Assembly (NCBI RefSeq): GCF_000382185.1
Contig: NZ_KB907784.1
Location: forward strand, 372,001 to 436,000
Direction of reading: 5' to 3'
DNA length: 64,000 nt
Source: Bordetella sp. FB-8
Lineage (GTDB): Bacteria; Pseudomonadota; Gammaproteobacteria; Burkholderiales; Burkholderiaceae_B
The translations under genes were made by a program, and so were the position numbers. Of this stretch, positions 46,648 through 53,286 are shown in pieces; position 1 is the stretch's first letter; each line of letters opens with the position of its first letter. The notes below the pieces were generated by a model, which was not told the DNA's origin, did no database searches, and saw only the letters and a program-made list of their open reading frames with translations.

Positions 46648-48195
46648 ATGTCGACTCAAGCTTCTGCCAAACATGCGGCCATCCGCCTGCACCCCAACGA
46701 CGACGTCGTCATCGCCACGCGCCAACTCATGTCGGGCACGCGCATCGATACGGAAGACCTGACCGTCTCGGGCCTGATTCCGCCCGGGCACAAGATCGCG
46801 ACGCGCGCGATCAAGGCAGGCGAACCGGTCAAGCGCTACAGCCAGATCATCGGCGTGGCGAGCCAGGACATTGCGCGCGGGCAGCATGTGCACACGCACA
46901 ACCTGGGCATGTCCGAATTCGAGCGCGATCACGCCTTCGGCATCGACACGCACCCGACGGTCTATGTGGACGAACCTGCCCATTTCATGGGCATACGCCG
47001 CGCGGACGGACGGATCGCGACCCGCAACTACATCGGCATCCTGACGAGCGTGAACTGCTCGGCGACGGTCGCCCGCGCCATCGCCGATCACTTCCGGCGC
47101 GACGTGAACCCGCAGGCGCTCATGGACTACCCGAACGTAGACGGCGTGATCGCGCTGACCCACGGACTGGGCTGCGGCATCGACATGCAGGGCGAAGGCA
47201 TCGGCATACTGCGCCGCACGCTGGCCGGCTACGCGGTGCATCCGAACTTCGCGGCGGCGCTCTTTGTCGGCCTGGGCTGCGAAACCAACCAGATCGAAGG
47301 CGTGCTCGAATCCGGCGGACTGGGCGACAGCAGCCTCAGGCAGCGCAGCTTCACCATCCAGGACACCGGCGGCACGCGCAAGACCATCGCGCGCGGCATC
47401 GCCATGGTCAAGGAAATGCTCGAGCAAGCGAACCGCGTGCGGCGCGAACCGGTGCCCGCGTCGCACCTGTGCGTCGGCCTGCAGTGCGGCGGCTCGGACG
47501 GCTATTCGGGCATCTCCGCCAATCCCGCGCTGGGCGCGGCGGTCGACCGGCTCGTGCGGCATGGCGGCACCGCCATCCTCTCCGAGACCCCCGAGGTCTA
47601 CGGCGCGGAACACCTGCTGACGCGCCGCGCGGTGAGCCCGGCCGTCGGCGAGAAACTGCTCAAGCGCATCGCCTGGTGGCAGGACTACTGCGCGCGCAAC
47701 GGCGGCGAACTCAACAACAACCCGTCGGCGGGCAACAAGGCCGGCGGCTTGACGACCATCCTGGAAAAATCGCTCGGCGCGGTAGCCAAGGGCGGCACCA
47801 CCGACCTGGTCGAGGTCTACGAATACGCGCAGCCGATCCGCGCCAAGGGCTTCGTGTTCATGGACTCGCCCGGCTACGATCCCGTTTCGGCCACGGGCCA
47901 GGTCGCCTCGGGCGCCAACCTGATCTGCTTCACCACCGGGCGCGGTTCCGCCTATGGCTGCGCCCCGTCGCCCTCGCTCAAGCTCGCGACCAACACGGCG
48001 CTGTGGATGCGCCAGGAAGAGGACATGGACATCAACTGCGGCGGCATTGTCGACGGCACGGCCGGCATCGATGAACTCGGGCAAGCCATCTTTCAGATGA
48101 TGCTGGCCTGCGCCTCCGGCCAGCGCTCCAAGAGCGAGCTGCACGGTTACGGACAGAGCGAATTCATCCCCTGGCAAGTAGGCGTGGTGACCTGA
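46648..48195 (+). CDS. uxaA: Altronate dehydratase
   Basis: A 515-residue enzyme with an N-terminal SAF-like domain (about 1-90) and a large C-terminal UxaA/GarD catalytic domain. Conserved stretches include RADGRIATRNYIGILTSVNC, HGLGCGIDMQGEG, GLGCETNQIEG, LQCGGSDGYSG and GNKAGGLTTI; several Cys and His probably hold an Fe2+ centre. It converts D-altronate to 2-keto-3-deoxy-D-gluconate. The same family includes galactarate dehydratase, but context with a tagaturonate reductase favours altronate. The enzymes for 2-keto-3-deoxygluconate itself are not in the window. Confidence 0.88.
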   Translation: MSTQASAKHAAIRLHPNDDVVIATRQLMSGTRIDTEDLTVSGLIPPGHKIATRAIKAGEPVKRYSQIIGVASQDIARGQHVHTHNLGMSEFERDHAFGIDTHPTVYVDEPAHFMGIRRADGRIATRNYIGILTSVNCSATVARAIADHFRRDVNPQALMDYPNVDGVIALTHGLGCGIDMQGEGIGILRRTLAGYAVHPNFAAALFVGLGCETNQIEGVLESGGLGDSSLRQRSFTIQDTGGTRKTIARGIAMVKEMLEQANRVRREPVPASHLCVGLQCGGSDGYSGISANPALGAAVDRLVRHGGTAILSETPEVYGAEHLLTRRAVSPAVGEKLLKRIAWWQDYCARNGGELNNNPSAGNKAGGLTTILEKSLGAVAKGGTTDLVEVYEYAQPIRAKGFVFMDSPGYDPVSATGQVASGANLICFTTGRGSAYGCAPSPSLKLATNTALWMRQEEDMDINCGGIVDGTAGIDELGQAIFQMMLACASGQRSKSELHGYGQSEFIPWQVGVVT

Positions 48196-48245
48196 ACGGG
48201 CCGGGCGATGCCGCATCGGGCACCGGGAACACGAGGAGCTGGCAA

Positions 48246-49478
48246 TTGAAACGCCGTTTTTATTCGGGGCGCGATGTCGATCGCGCCCACGGCATCGACG
48301 ACCTGCGGGAAATGGCGCGCGGCCGGCTGCCGAATTTCTGTTTTGAATACATCGAGGGCGGCAGCGACGACGAAGCCACCCTGCGGCGCAACCGCGACGT
48401 CTTCGACGAAATCGCCTTTGTGCCGCGCACGCTGGTCAACGTCGCGCGGCGCAGCACGAGCTCGGAACTGTTCGGCAAGCGCATCGAAGCCCCCTTTATG
48501 ATAGGCCCGACCGGCTACAGCGGCATGATGTTCCGCGAAGGCGACGTCAAGATGGCCAGCGCCGCCGCCGCCGCAGGGGTGCCTTTCGTGCTGAGCAATG
48601 TGTCGACCGTCGCGCTGGAAGAGGTGGTGCGGCGCGCGGGCGGACGCATCTGGATGCAGGTCTATCTGTACCGCTCGCGCGACGCCGTCGCCAAACTTGC
48701 CGCGCGCGCGCAGGCCGCGGGCGTCGAAGCGCTGGTGGTGACCACCGACAGCGCCGTCTTCGGCAAGCGCGAATGGGACCTGCGCAACTACGCCAGACCC
48801 TTGCAACTGACCCTGCGCAACAAGCTCGACGTACTGTGCCACCCGCGCTGGATGGCCAATGTGCTGTGGCCCAGCGGGATGCCGCGGTTCGCCAATCTGG
48901 GCGACCTGCTGCCGCCGGGCCAGAACAGCGTCAAGGGAGCCACGGTCACCCTGGGCCGGCAGTTGGACCCGTCCCTGTCCTGGGACGACATCGCATGGCT
49001 GCGCGGCCTCTGGCCCGGTAAGCTGCTGGTCAAAGGCGTGATGTGCGCGCCGGATGCGCAGAAAGCCGTGCAAGCCGGCCTGGACGGCATCGTTCTGTCC
49101 AACCATGGCGGCAGGCAGCTCGACGGCGCGGTATCCGCGATGGACGTGCTGCCCGAGGTCGTGCGCCAGGTCGACGGCAGGCTGGCCGTGATGCTGGACG
49201 GAGGATTCCGCCGTGGCTCGGACATACTCAAGGCCATGGCCCTGGGCGCGGACGCGGTACTGGTCGGCCGGGCCACGACCTGGGGCCTGGCGGCCGCCGG
49301 CCAGCCGGGCGTCGAGCGCGCCCTGCACATCCTGAAGACGGAAATCGACCGCACGCTCGGCTTGCTGGGCTGCTGCAGCGTGGCCGGCCTGGACGGCAGC
49401 TATCTGCGCTGGGTGGGGCATGGCCGAATGCTGAGCGGACAGGAAGGAGCCGCGCCGTCCATGCGCGGACGGGACTGA
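48246..49478 (+). CDS. FMN-dependent L-2-hydroxyacid dehydrogenase
   Basis: A 410-residue FMN enzyme of the glycolate oxidase/lactate dehydrogenase (LldD/mandelate dehydrogenase) family. The active-site base His and Arg are in LSNHGGRQLDGA, the FMN phosphate loop in LDGGFRRGSDILKA and VGRATTWGLA, and the N-terminal FEYIEGGSDDEATL is typical. It oxidises an (S)-2-hydroxyacid to the 2-oxoacid. The start is TTG 48246 with GAGGAG 8 bases before. It ends the sugar-acid block and may act on lactate or a side product. No membrane-binding loop is obvious. Confidence 0.85.
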   Translation: MKRRFYSGRDVDRAHGIDDLREMARGRLPNFCFEYIEGGSDDEATLRRNRDVFDEIAFVPRTLVNVARRSTSSELFGKRIEAPFMIGPTGYSGMMFREGDVKMASAAAAAGVPFVLSNVSTVALEEVVRRAGGRIWMQVYLYRSRDAVAKLAARAQAAGVEALVVTTDSAVFGKREWDLRNYARPLQLTLRNKLDVLCHPRWMANVLWPSGMPRFANLGDLLPPGQNSVKGATVTLGRQLDPSLSWDDIAWLRGLWPGKLLVKGVMCAPDAQKAVQAGLDGIVLSNHGGRQLDGAVSAMDVLPEVVRQVDGRLAVMLDGGFRRGSDILKAMALGADAVLVGRATTWGLAAAGQPGVERALHILKTEIDRTLGLLGCCSVAGLDGSYLRWVGHGRMLSGQEGAAPSMRGRD

Positions 49479-49500
49479 AAGGCAAGCCGATGGACCGGCC

Positions 49501-50118
49501 CTAACGCACCGACAGCAAATAAAGTCGCACGAGCTCGCGGATCTCGCCCGTGAGCGAGGCCTGCACGGCCGGCTCCTCGTCGCGCACCAGGGACACCCCC
49601 TTGAGCAGATGCAACAGCACGGGCGCCATGGCCCGGGCCCGGGCCGGCGTCAGCGTATCCGAAACCTTGCGCAGGATGGCGGCCAGGCCCGCCCGTATCG
49701 CGCGCCGGAACTGCGTGCGGCGATCACCGCTGCCGCCGCGCGCATCCAGCAGCACCAGGGCGTAGCGGCGCTGCGTCTGCAAGGCCACCATGAAATCGAC
49801 CAGCAACCCGGCCACACTCTGGACCGACAGGCCGGGCACCTGACGCTTGATTTCTTCCAGCCCCTGCTCCGCGTGCTGGGTATAACGCAGCAGCAAGGCA
49901 TCGGCCAGCGCCTCCTTGGAAGAGAAAAACCGATACAACGAGCCGACGGCGGTGTCGGACCGCACCGCGATCTCGGTCATCGTCGCGGCATCGAAACCCT
50001 TCTCGGCGAACACCTCCATGGCGGCCGACATAATGGCCTGAACGCGCTGGCGGCCGCGCTCGCGCTTGGGCGCCAGCGTACCGGCGGCTACGGGGTCGGA
50101 GCTTGCTGCAATGGCCAT
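49501..50118 (-). CDS. TetR-family transcriptional regulator
   Basis: A 205-residue regulator with the N-terminal HTH (AMEVFAEKGFDAATMTEIAV, then TAVGSLYRFFSSKEAL) and a helical ligand domain. It is divergent from the isochorismatase-like gene. The 209-base spacer is unusually AT-rich and carries a mirrored 9-base word near each gene (50179 and 50266), consistent with control of both directions. Such regulators often govern efflux pumps, and an EntS-like exporter is two genes away. Confidence 0.9.
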   Translation of the reverse strand: MAIAASSDPVAAGTLAPKRERGRQRVQAIMSAAMEVFAEKGFDAATMTEIAVRSDTAVGSLYRFFSSKEALADALLLRYTQHAEQGLEEIKRQVPGLSVQSVAGLLVDFMVALQTQRRYALVLLDARGGSGDRRTQFRRAIRAGLAAILRKVSDTLTPARARAMAPVLLHLLKGVSLVRDEEPAVQASLTGEIRELVRLYLLSVR

Positions 50119-50178
50119 GGTCGATCGGGCGGGGAGACGCGAATCCAGAGGACGAGAATTTGAGAAATATTCAATTTA

Positions 50179-50274
50179 TCCTCGCATTTTATCAAGAATG
50201 AAAAATCCTATAAAAATAACAAAAAAAACAAATTGAAATCAATGCGTGCGGCCTGGATTTGAAATATGCGAGGA
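50179..50274. promoter_or_regulatory. Mirrored sites in the TetR/hydrolase spacer
   Basis: TCCTCGCAT (50179-50187) and ATGCGAGGA (50266-50274) are exact reverse complements. Each is preceded, in its own transcription direction, by a TTGA-rich stretch, so the two promoters share the word ATGCGAGGA. This is what an operator duplicated at a divergent promoter looks like. Confidence 0.5.
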
Positions 50275-50327
50275 CATTCTCTACTATTTTGGAACCTACC
50301 TAAACGAACCGAATATCCATACCTTCC

Positions 50328-50894
50328 ATGCCGCTCACCACGCTCGACCCCAAGACCGCTCTGGTCGTCATCGATCTGCAAAAGGGTGTCGTCGCCCTGC
50401 CCACCCTGCCGCATCCGGCCGCGCCGGTCATCGAACGCTGCGCCGAACTGGCCGAGGCATTCCGCAGGCACGACTTGCCCGTGGTGCTGGTCAATGTGGC
50501 GGGCGGCGCGCCGGGCCGCACCGAACAGGCAAGGCGCGCCGGCACGCTGCCGCCCGACTGGGCCGACCTTATCCCCGAGATCGCGCGGCAGCCGCAGGAC
50601 CGCCTCGTCACCAAGCGCACCTGGGGCGCCTTCATGCACACCGACCTCGATGCCCAGCTCAGGAGCCTGGACATCACCCAGATCGTGCTGTGCGGCATCG
50701 CCACCAGCATCGGCGTCGAATCGACCGCGCGCCAGGCCTACGAGCTGGGCTACAACGTGACGCTGGCCGTGGACGCCATGACCGACCTGAACACCGACGC
50801 CCACCAGAACAGCCTGACGCGCATCTTCCCCCGCCTGGGCGAAACCGGTTCCACCCGCGAAGTCCTGGACCTGCTTGAACGCACCCGAACATGA
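50328..50894 (+). CDS. Isochorismatase-fold hydrolase
   Basis: A 188-residue protein of the isochorismatase/cysteine hydrolase superfamily. The catalytic Asp is in VVIDLQKG near residue 17 and the Lys in TKRTWGAF. The position that holds the nucleophilic Cys in nicotinamidases and related amidases is Gly in GIATSIGVEST. Gly here is also found in true isochorismatases (EntB), which use no nucleophile. It is therefore a vinyl-ether-type hydrolase candidate rather than a cysteine amidase. Its stop overlaps the MFS gene (ATGA). Confidence 0.85.
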   Translation: MPLTTLDPKTALVVIDLQKGVVALPTLPHPAAPVIERCAELAEAFRRHDLPVVLVNVAGGAPGRTEQARRAGTLPPDWADLIPEIARQPQDRLVTKRTWGAFMHTDLDAQLRSLDITQIVLCGIATSIGVESTARQAYELGYNVTLAVDAMTDLNTDAHQNSLTRIFPRLGETGSTREVLDLLERTRT

Positions 50895-52123
50895 AACCCA
50901 TGTTCCGCTCGCTGCGCGTGCGCAATTACCGCCTCTGGGCCGGCTGCGCGCTGATTTCGAACATCGGCTCCTGGATGCAGCGCACCGCCCAGGACTGGCT
51001 GGTCCTGACCGAGCTGACGCACCACGACGCCGCTGCCGTCGGCATCACCATGTCCCTGCAGTTCGGTCCCCAGGTGCTGCTGATCGGGCTGACCGGCTAT
51101 GCCGCCGACCACTTCGACCGCCGCAAGCTGCTGCTCTGCACCCAGGGCCTCATGGGCCTGCTCGCGCTGGGCCTGGGCCTGCTCGTGCTGAGTGGCGCGG
51201 CGCAGCTCTGGCAGGTCTACGGCTTCGCGCTCGCGCTGGGCTGCACCACCGCCTTCGACACGCCGGCGCGGCAGACCTTCGTGGCCGATCTCGTGGGTGA
51301 GCAGGATCTGTCCAATGCCGTGGCCCTGAATTCCACCTCGTTCAACATGGCCCGCATGGTGGGGCCCGCGTTGGCGGGCACGGTCATTGCAGCGGCGGGC
51401 ACGGGCTGGGCCTTCGTCCTGAACGCCGCCTCCTTCGTCGCGGTCCTCGTCGCCCTGCGGCGGCTTGACCTCTCGCAGCTGTATCCCCGCAAGGAGCGCG
51501 CCCAGGGCAGGCACGGCAGCCTGGCCGCGGGCCTGCGCTATGTCTGGCAGCGCGACGACCTGCGCGCCCTTCTGCTCACGATCTTCCTGGTCGGCGCGTT
51601 CGGCCTGAACTTCCCCATCTTCATTTCCACCATGGCGGTCACGGCCTTTCATGCCAACGCCAGCGGCTACGGCCTGCTCACTACCATGATGGCCGTGGGC
51701 TCGGTCTGCGGCGCGCTGATGGCCGCGGGACGTGAAAGACCCAGGCTGCGCTGGATCTACGCCGGCGCCATCCTGTTCGGCCTGGGATGCACGGCCGCGG
51801 CGCTCATGCCGACCTACTGGCTCTTCGGCGCCACGCTCGTCGTGCTGGGCATCGCGGCCCAGACCATCACGGTCTCGACCAACAGCCTGGTGCAGATGTC
51901 CACCGAACCCGCCATGCGCGGTCGTGTCATCGCCATCCTGATGGCCGTGCTGATGGGCAGCACGCCCATCGGCGCACCCTTTGTCGGCTGGGTCGCCAAT
52001 CAATTCGGGCCGCGCTGGGCCCTGGGCGTGGCCGCGCTCTCCGGATTCGGCGCGGCGCTGGCGGGATACCGGCTCTGGAAGAGCCTGCGCCGCACTACAA
52101 TGCAGGCCCCGGTTTCCACCTAG
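50891..52123 (+). CDS. EntS-like MFS transporter
   Basis: A 410-residue, 12-helix MFS protein of the MFS_3/EntS type: N-terminus FRSLRVRNYRLWAGCALISN, then GYAADHFDRRKLLL, and TAFDTPARQTFVADLVG, a conserved family block. EntS exports enterobactin; others export drugs. It is translationally coupled to the isochorismatase-fold gene (ATGA overlap), so export of a product or toxic substrate of that enzyme is possible. No siderophore synthesis genes are nearby, so a siderophore role is not supported. Confidence 0.87.
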   Translation: MKPMFRSLRVRNYRLWAGCALISNIGSWMQRTAQDWLVLTELTHHDAAAVGITMSLQFGPQVLLIGLTGYAADHFDRRKLLLCTQGLMGLLALGLGLLVLSGAAQLWQVYGFALALGCTTAFDTPARQTFVADLVGEQDLSNAVALNSTSFNMARMVGPALAGTVIAAAGTGWAFVLNAASFVAVLVALRRLDLSQLYPRKERAQGRHGSLAAGLRYVWQRDDLRALLLTIFLVGAFGLNFPIFISTMAVTAFHANASGYGLLTTMMAVGSVCGALMAAGRERPRLRWIYAGAILFGLGCTAAALMPTYWLFGATLVVLGIAAQTITVSTNSLVQMSTEPAMRGRVIAILMAVLMGSTPIGAPFVGWVANQFGPRWALGVAALSGFGAALAGYRLWKSLRRTTMQAPVST

Positions 52124-52129
52124 CGCGCC

Positions 52130-52603
52130 ATGACCGTAAAGTCTTCCTCTCCCGCCGCCCCGCTGCGCTTCACGCAAGCCGAGCTGGACATGCTCGCCAA
52201 GACGGCCGACGCCTTGACGGCGTACCTGGGCCGTCCGGTGCTGGCCGAAGTGGACACGGACGAAGACGGCGCCGAATGGGTCACCTTCGGCTCGACGCTG
52301 GACGAAAAGGACAAATCCGCCGCGGACGAAGACCGCCTGCATGTGCATCTGGGCGGCAAGGAAGCGCGTCTCCTGGGCCAGAGCGGCGGCCTGCCCGAAA
52401 GCGCCGACGCCTACGACTGCCTCTATCTGCTGGCCATCCAACTCTCTGCCAACGAAGGCGAACGCTTCGTCAAGATCGACAGGGACGGCGAAGAAAGCGC
52501 GTGGTCGGACGTACTGGCCGAAGTACTGCCCTTCTCGCTTGAAGAGGAAGAACTGCCGCCGCTGGAAGACGACGAGGACGAGGACGAGGACGACCAAGCC
52601 TGA
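52130..52603 (+). CDS. Acidic hypothetical protein
   Basis: A 157-residue soluble protein that I do not recognise. The N-terminal half predicts a mixed alpha/beta domain (FTQAELDMLAKTADALTAYL), and the last 20 residues are almost all Asp and Glu. It begins 7 bases after the exporter stop and so is probably in that operon. Its stop converges on the MarR gene. It has no signal peptide, Cys pair or known motif. Confidence 0.7.
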   Translation: MTVKSSSPAAPLRFTQAELDMLAKTADALTAYLGRPVLAEVDTDEDGAEWVTFGSTLDEKDKSAADEDRLHVHLGGKEARLLGQSGGLPESADAYDCLYLLAIQLSANEGERFVKIDRDGEESAWSDVLAEVLPFSLEEEELPPLEDDEDEDEDDQA

Positions 52604-52622
52604 CCTGGCTTGGGGTCCGATC

Positions 52623-53096
52623 TCATTCGGGCGGCAGCGCGTGCGACATCATCAAGGTCCGCAGCATCTGCATCAATTCCGCGGCGCGCGCCTCGCCCAG
52701 GGGCTGCAGCACCGCCCTCTGATGCTGCATCGCCTGCCGGCATAAGACCTCGACCAGTCGGCCTCCCTTGGCCGTCAAGGAAACGCGCGTCTGGCGCCGA
52801 TCCGCACGCACATCGGTGCGCGCCACCAGGCCGTCGACCGCCATGCGCTGCACCACCTTGCTCAGCGTGGGCTGCTTGGTGACGGTATGAAAGGCCAGCT
52901 CGCCTATCGTCATGCCGCCGCCGCTGCTGCACAGGCTGCTCAGCACGCGCCATTGCGTCACCGATAGACCGGCCTCGTGGGCCTGGACATGGAATTCAGC
53001 CGAGATGCTGTGGCTCACCTGCGCCAGCAGATAGGGCAGATAGCCGTCAATGAACGAAGGCATCGGATTCACGTCCTGCTGCGCACCGTGTTCCAT
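52623..53096 (-). CDS. MarR-family transcriptional regulator
   Basis: A 157-residue winged-helix dimeric regulator: GLSVTQWRVLSSL (recognition of the family's helix 2), GELAFHTVTKQPTLSKVVQR (HTH) and the wing RADRRQTRVSLT. MarR repressors are released by phenolic or aromatic acids. It is divergent from the oxidoreductase/dioxygenase operon, with a 190-base AT-rich spacer holding a 14-bp palindrome, so it probably represses that operon until its aromatic substrate appears. ATG 53063 is an alternative start. Confidence 0.9.
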   Translation of the reverse strand: MEHGAQQDVNPMPSFIDGYLPYLLAQVSHSISAEFHVQAHEAGLSVTQWRVLSSLCSSGGGMTIGELAFHTVTKQPTLSKVVQRMAVDGLVARTDVRADRRQTRVSLTAKGGRLVEVLCRQAMQHQRAVLQPLGEARAAELMQMLRTLMMSHALPPE

Positions 53097-53209
53097 CCGT
53101 GTTTACCCTTACGAATCACGAAAAAGTGCACGGAAAGAACAAGAGCGGTGCATCATTTCTCGCATGGATAACGAGTATATACACCCTTGTTTTACCGAGA
53201 TAATTTTTT

Positions 53210-53223
53210 ATTTTCATGAAAAT
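53210..53223. promoter_or_regulatory. Perfect 14-bp palindrome, candidate MarR operator
   Basis: ATTTTCATGAAAAT is a perfect palindrome that sits 12 bases before the presumed -35 element of the catabolic operon. MarR dimers bind symmetric AT-rich sites of about this size. Confidence 0.5.
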
Positions 53224-53235
53224 TCATCTTTTTAA

Positions 53236-53264
53236 TTGACATCTAAAAAGTTGACTCCTAAAGT
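53236..53264 (+). promoter_or_regulatory. Likely sigma-70 promoter of the catabolic operon
   Basis: TTGACA (53236-53241) and TAAAGT (53259-53264) are spaced by 17 bases, a close fit to the housekeeping promoter. A GGGAG ribosome-binding sequence and the ATG at 53287 follow, so the leader would be short. Confidence 0.55.
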
Positions 53265-53286
53265 AGTTTTCCGGGAGAAAAAAATC

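Noticed and set aside
45127..48216. A very long minus-strand open frame across the sugar-acid genes
   Set aside because: It mirrors clear genes on the plus strand and is Arg/His/Gly-rich, an effect of high GC at third codon positions.
50328..50894. Isatin hydrolase role for the isochorismatase-fold protein, to complete an indole-acetate route
   Set aside because: Known isatin hydrolases belong to another fold (the metal-dependent cyclase type), and this gene is in a separate TetR-facing unit.
50891..52123. Siderophore export by the EntS-like protein
   Set aside because: No siderophore synthesis, receptor or Fur-box-like sequence was seen nearby.
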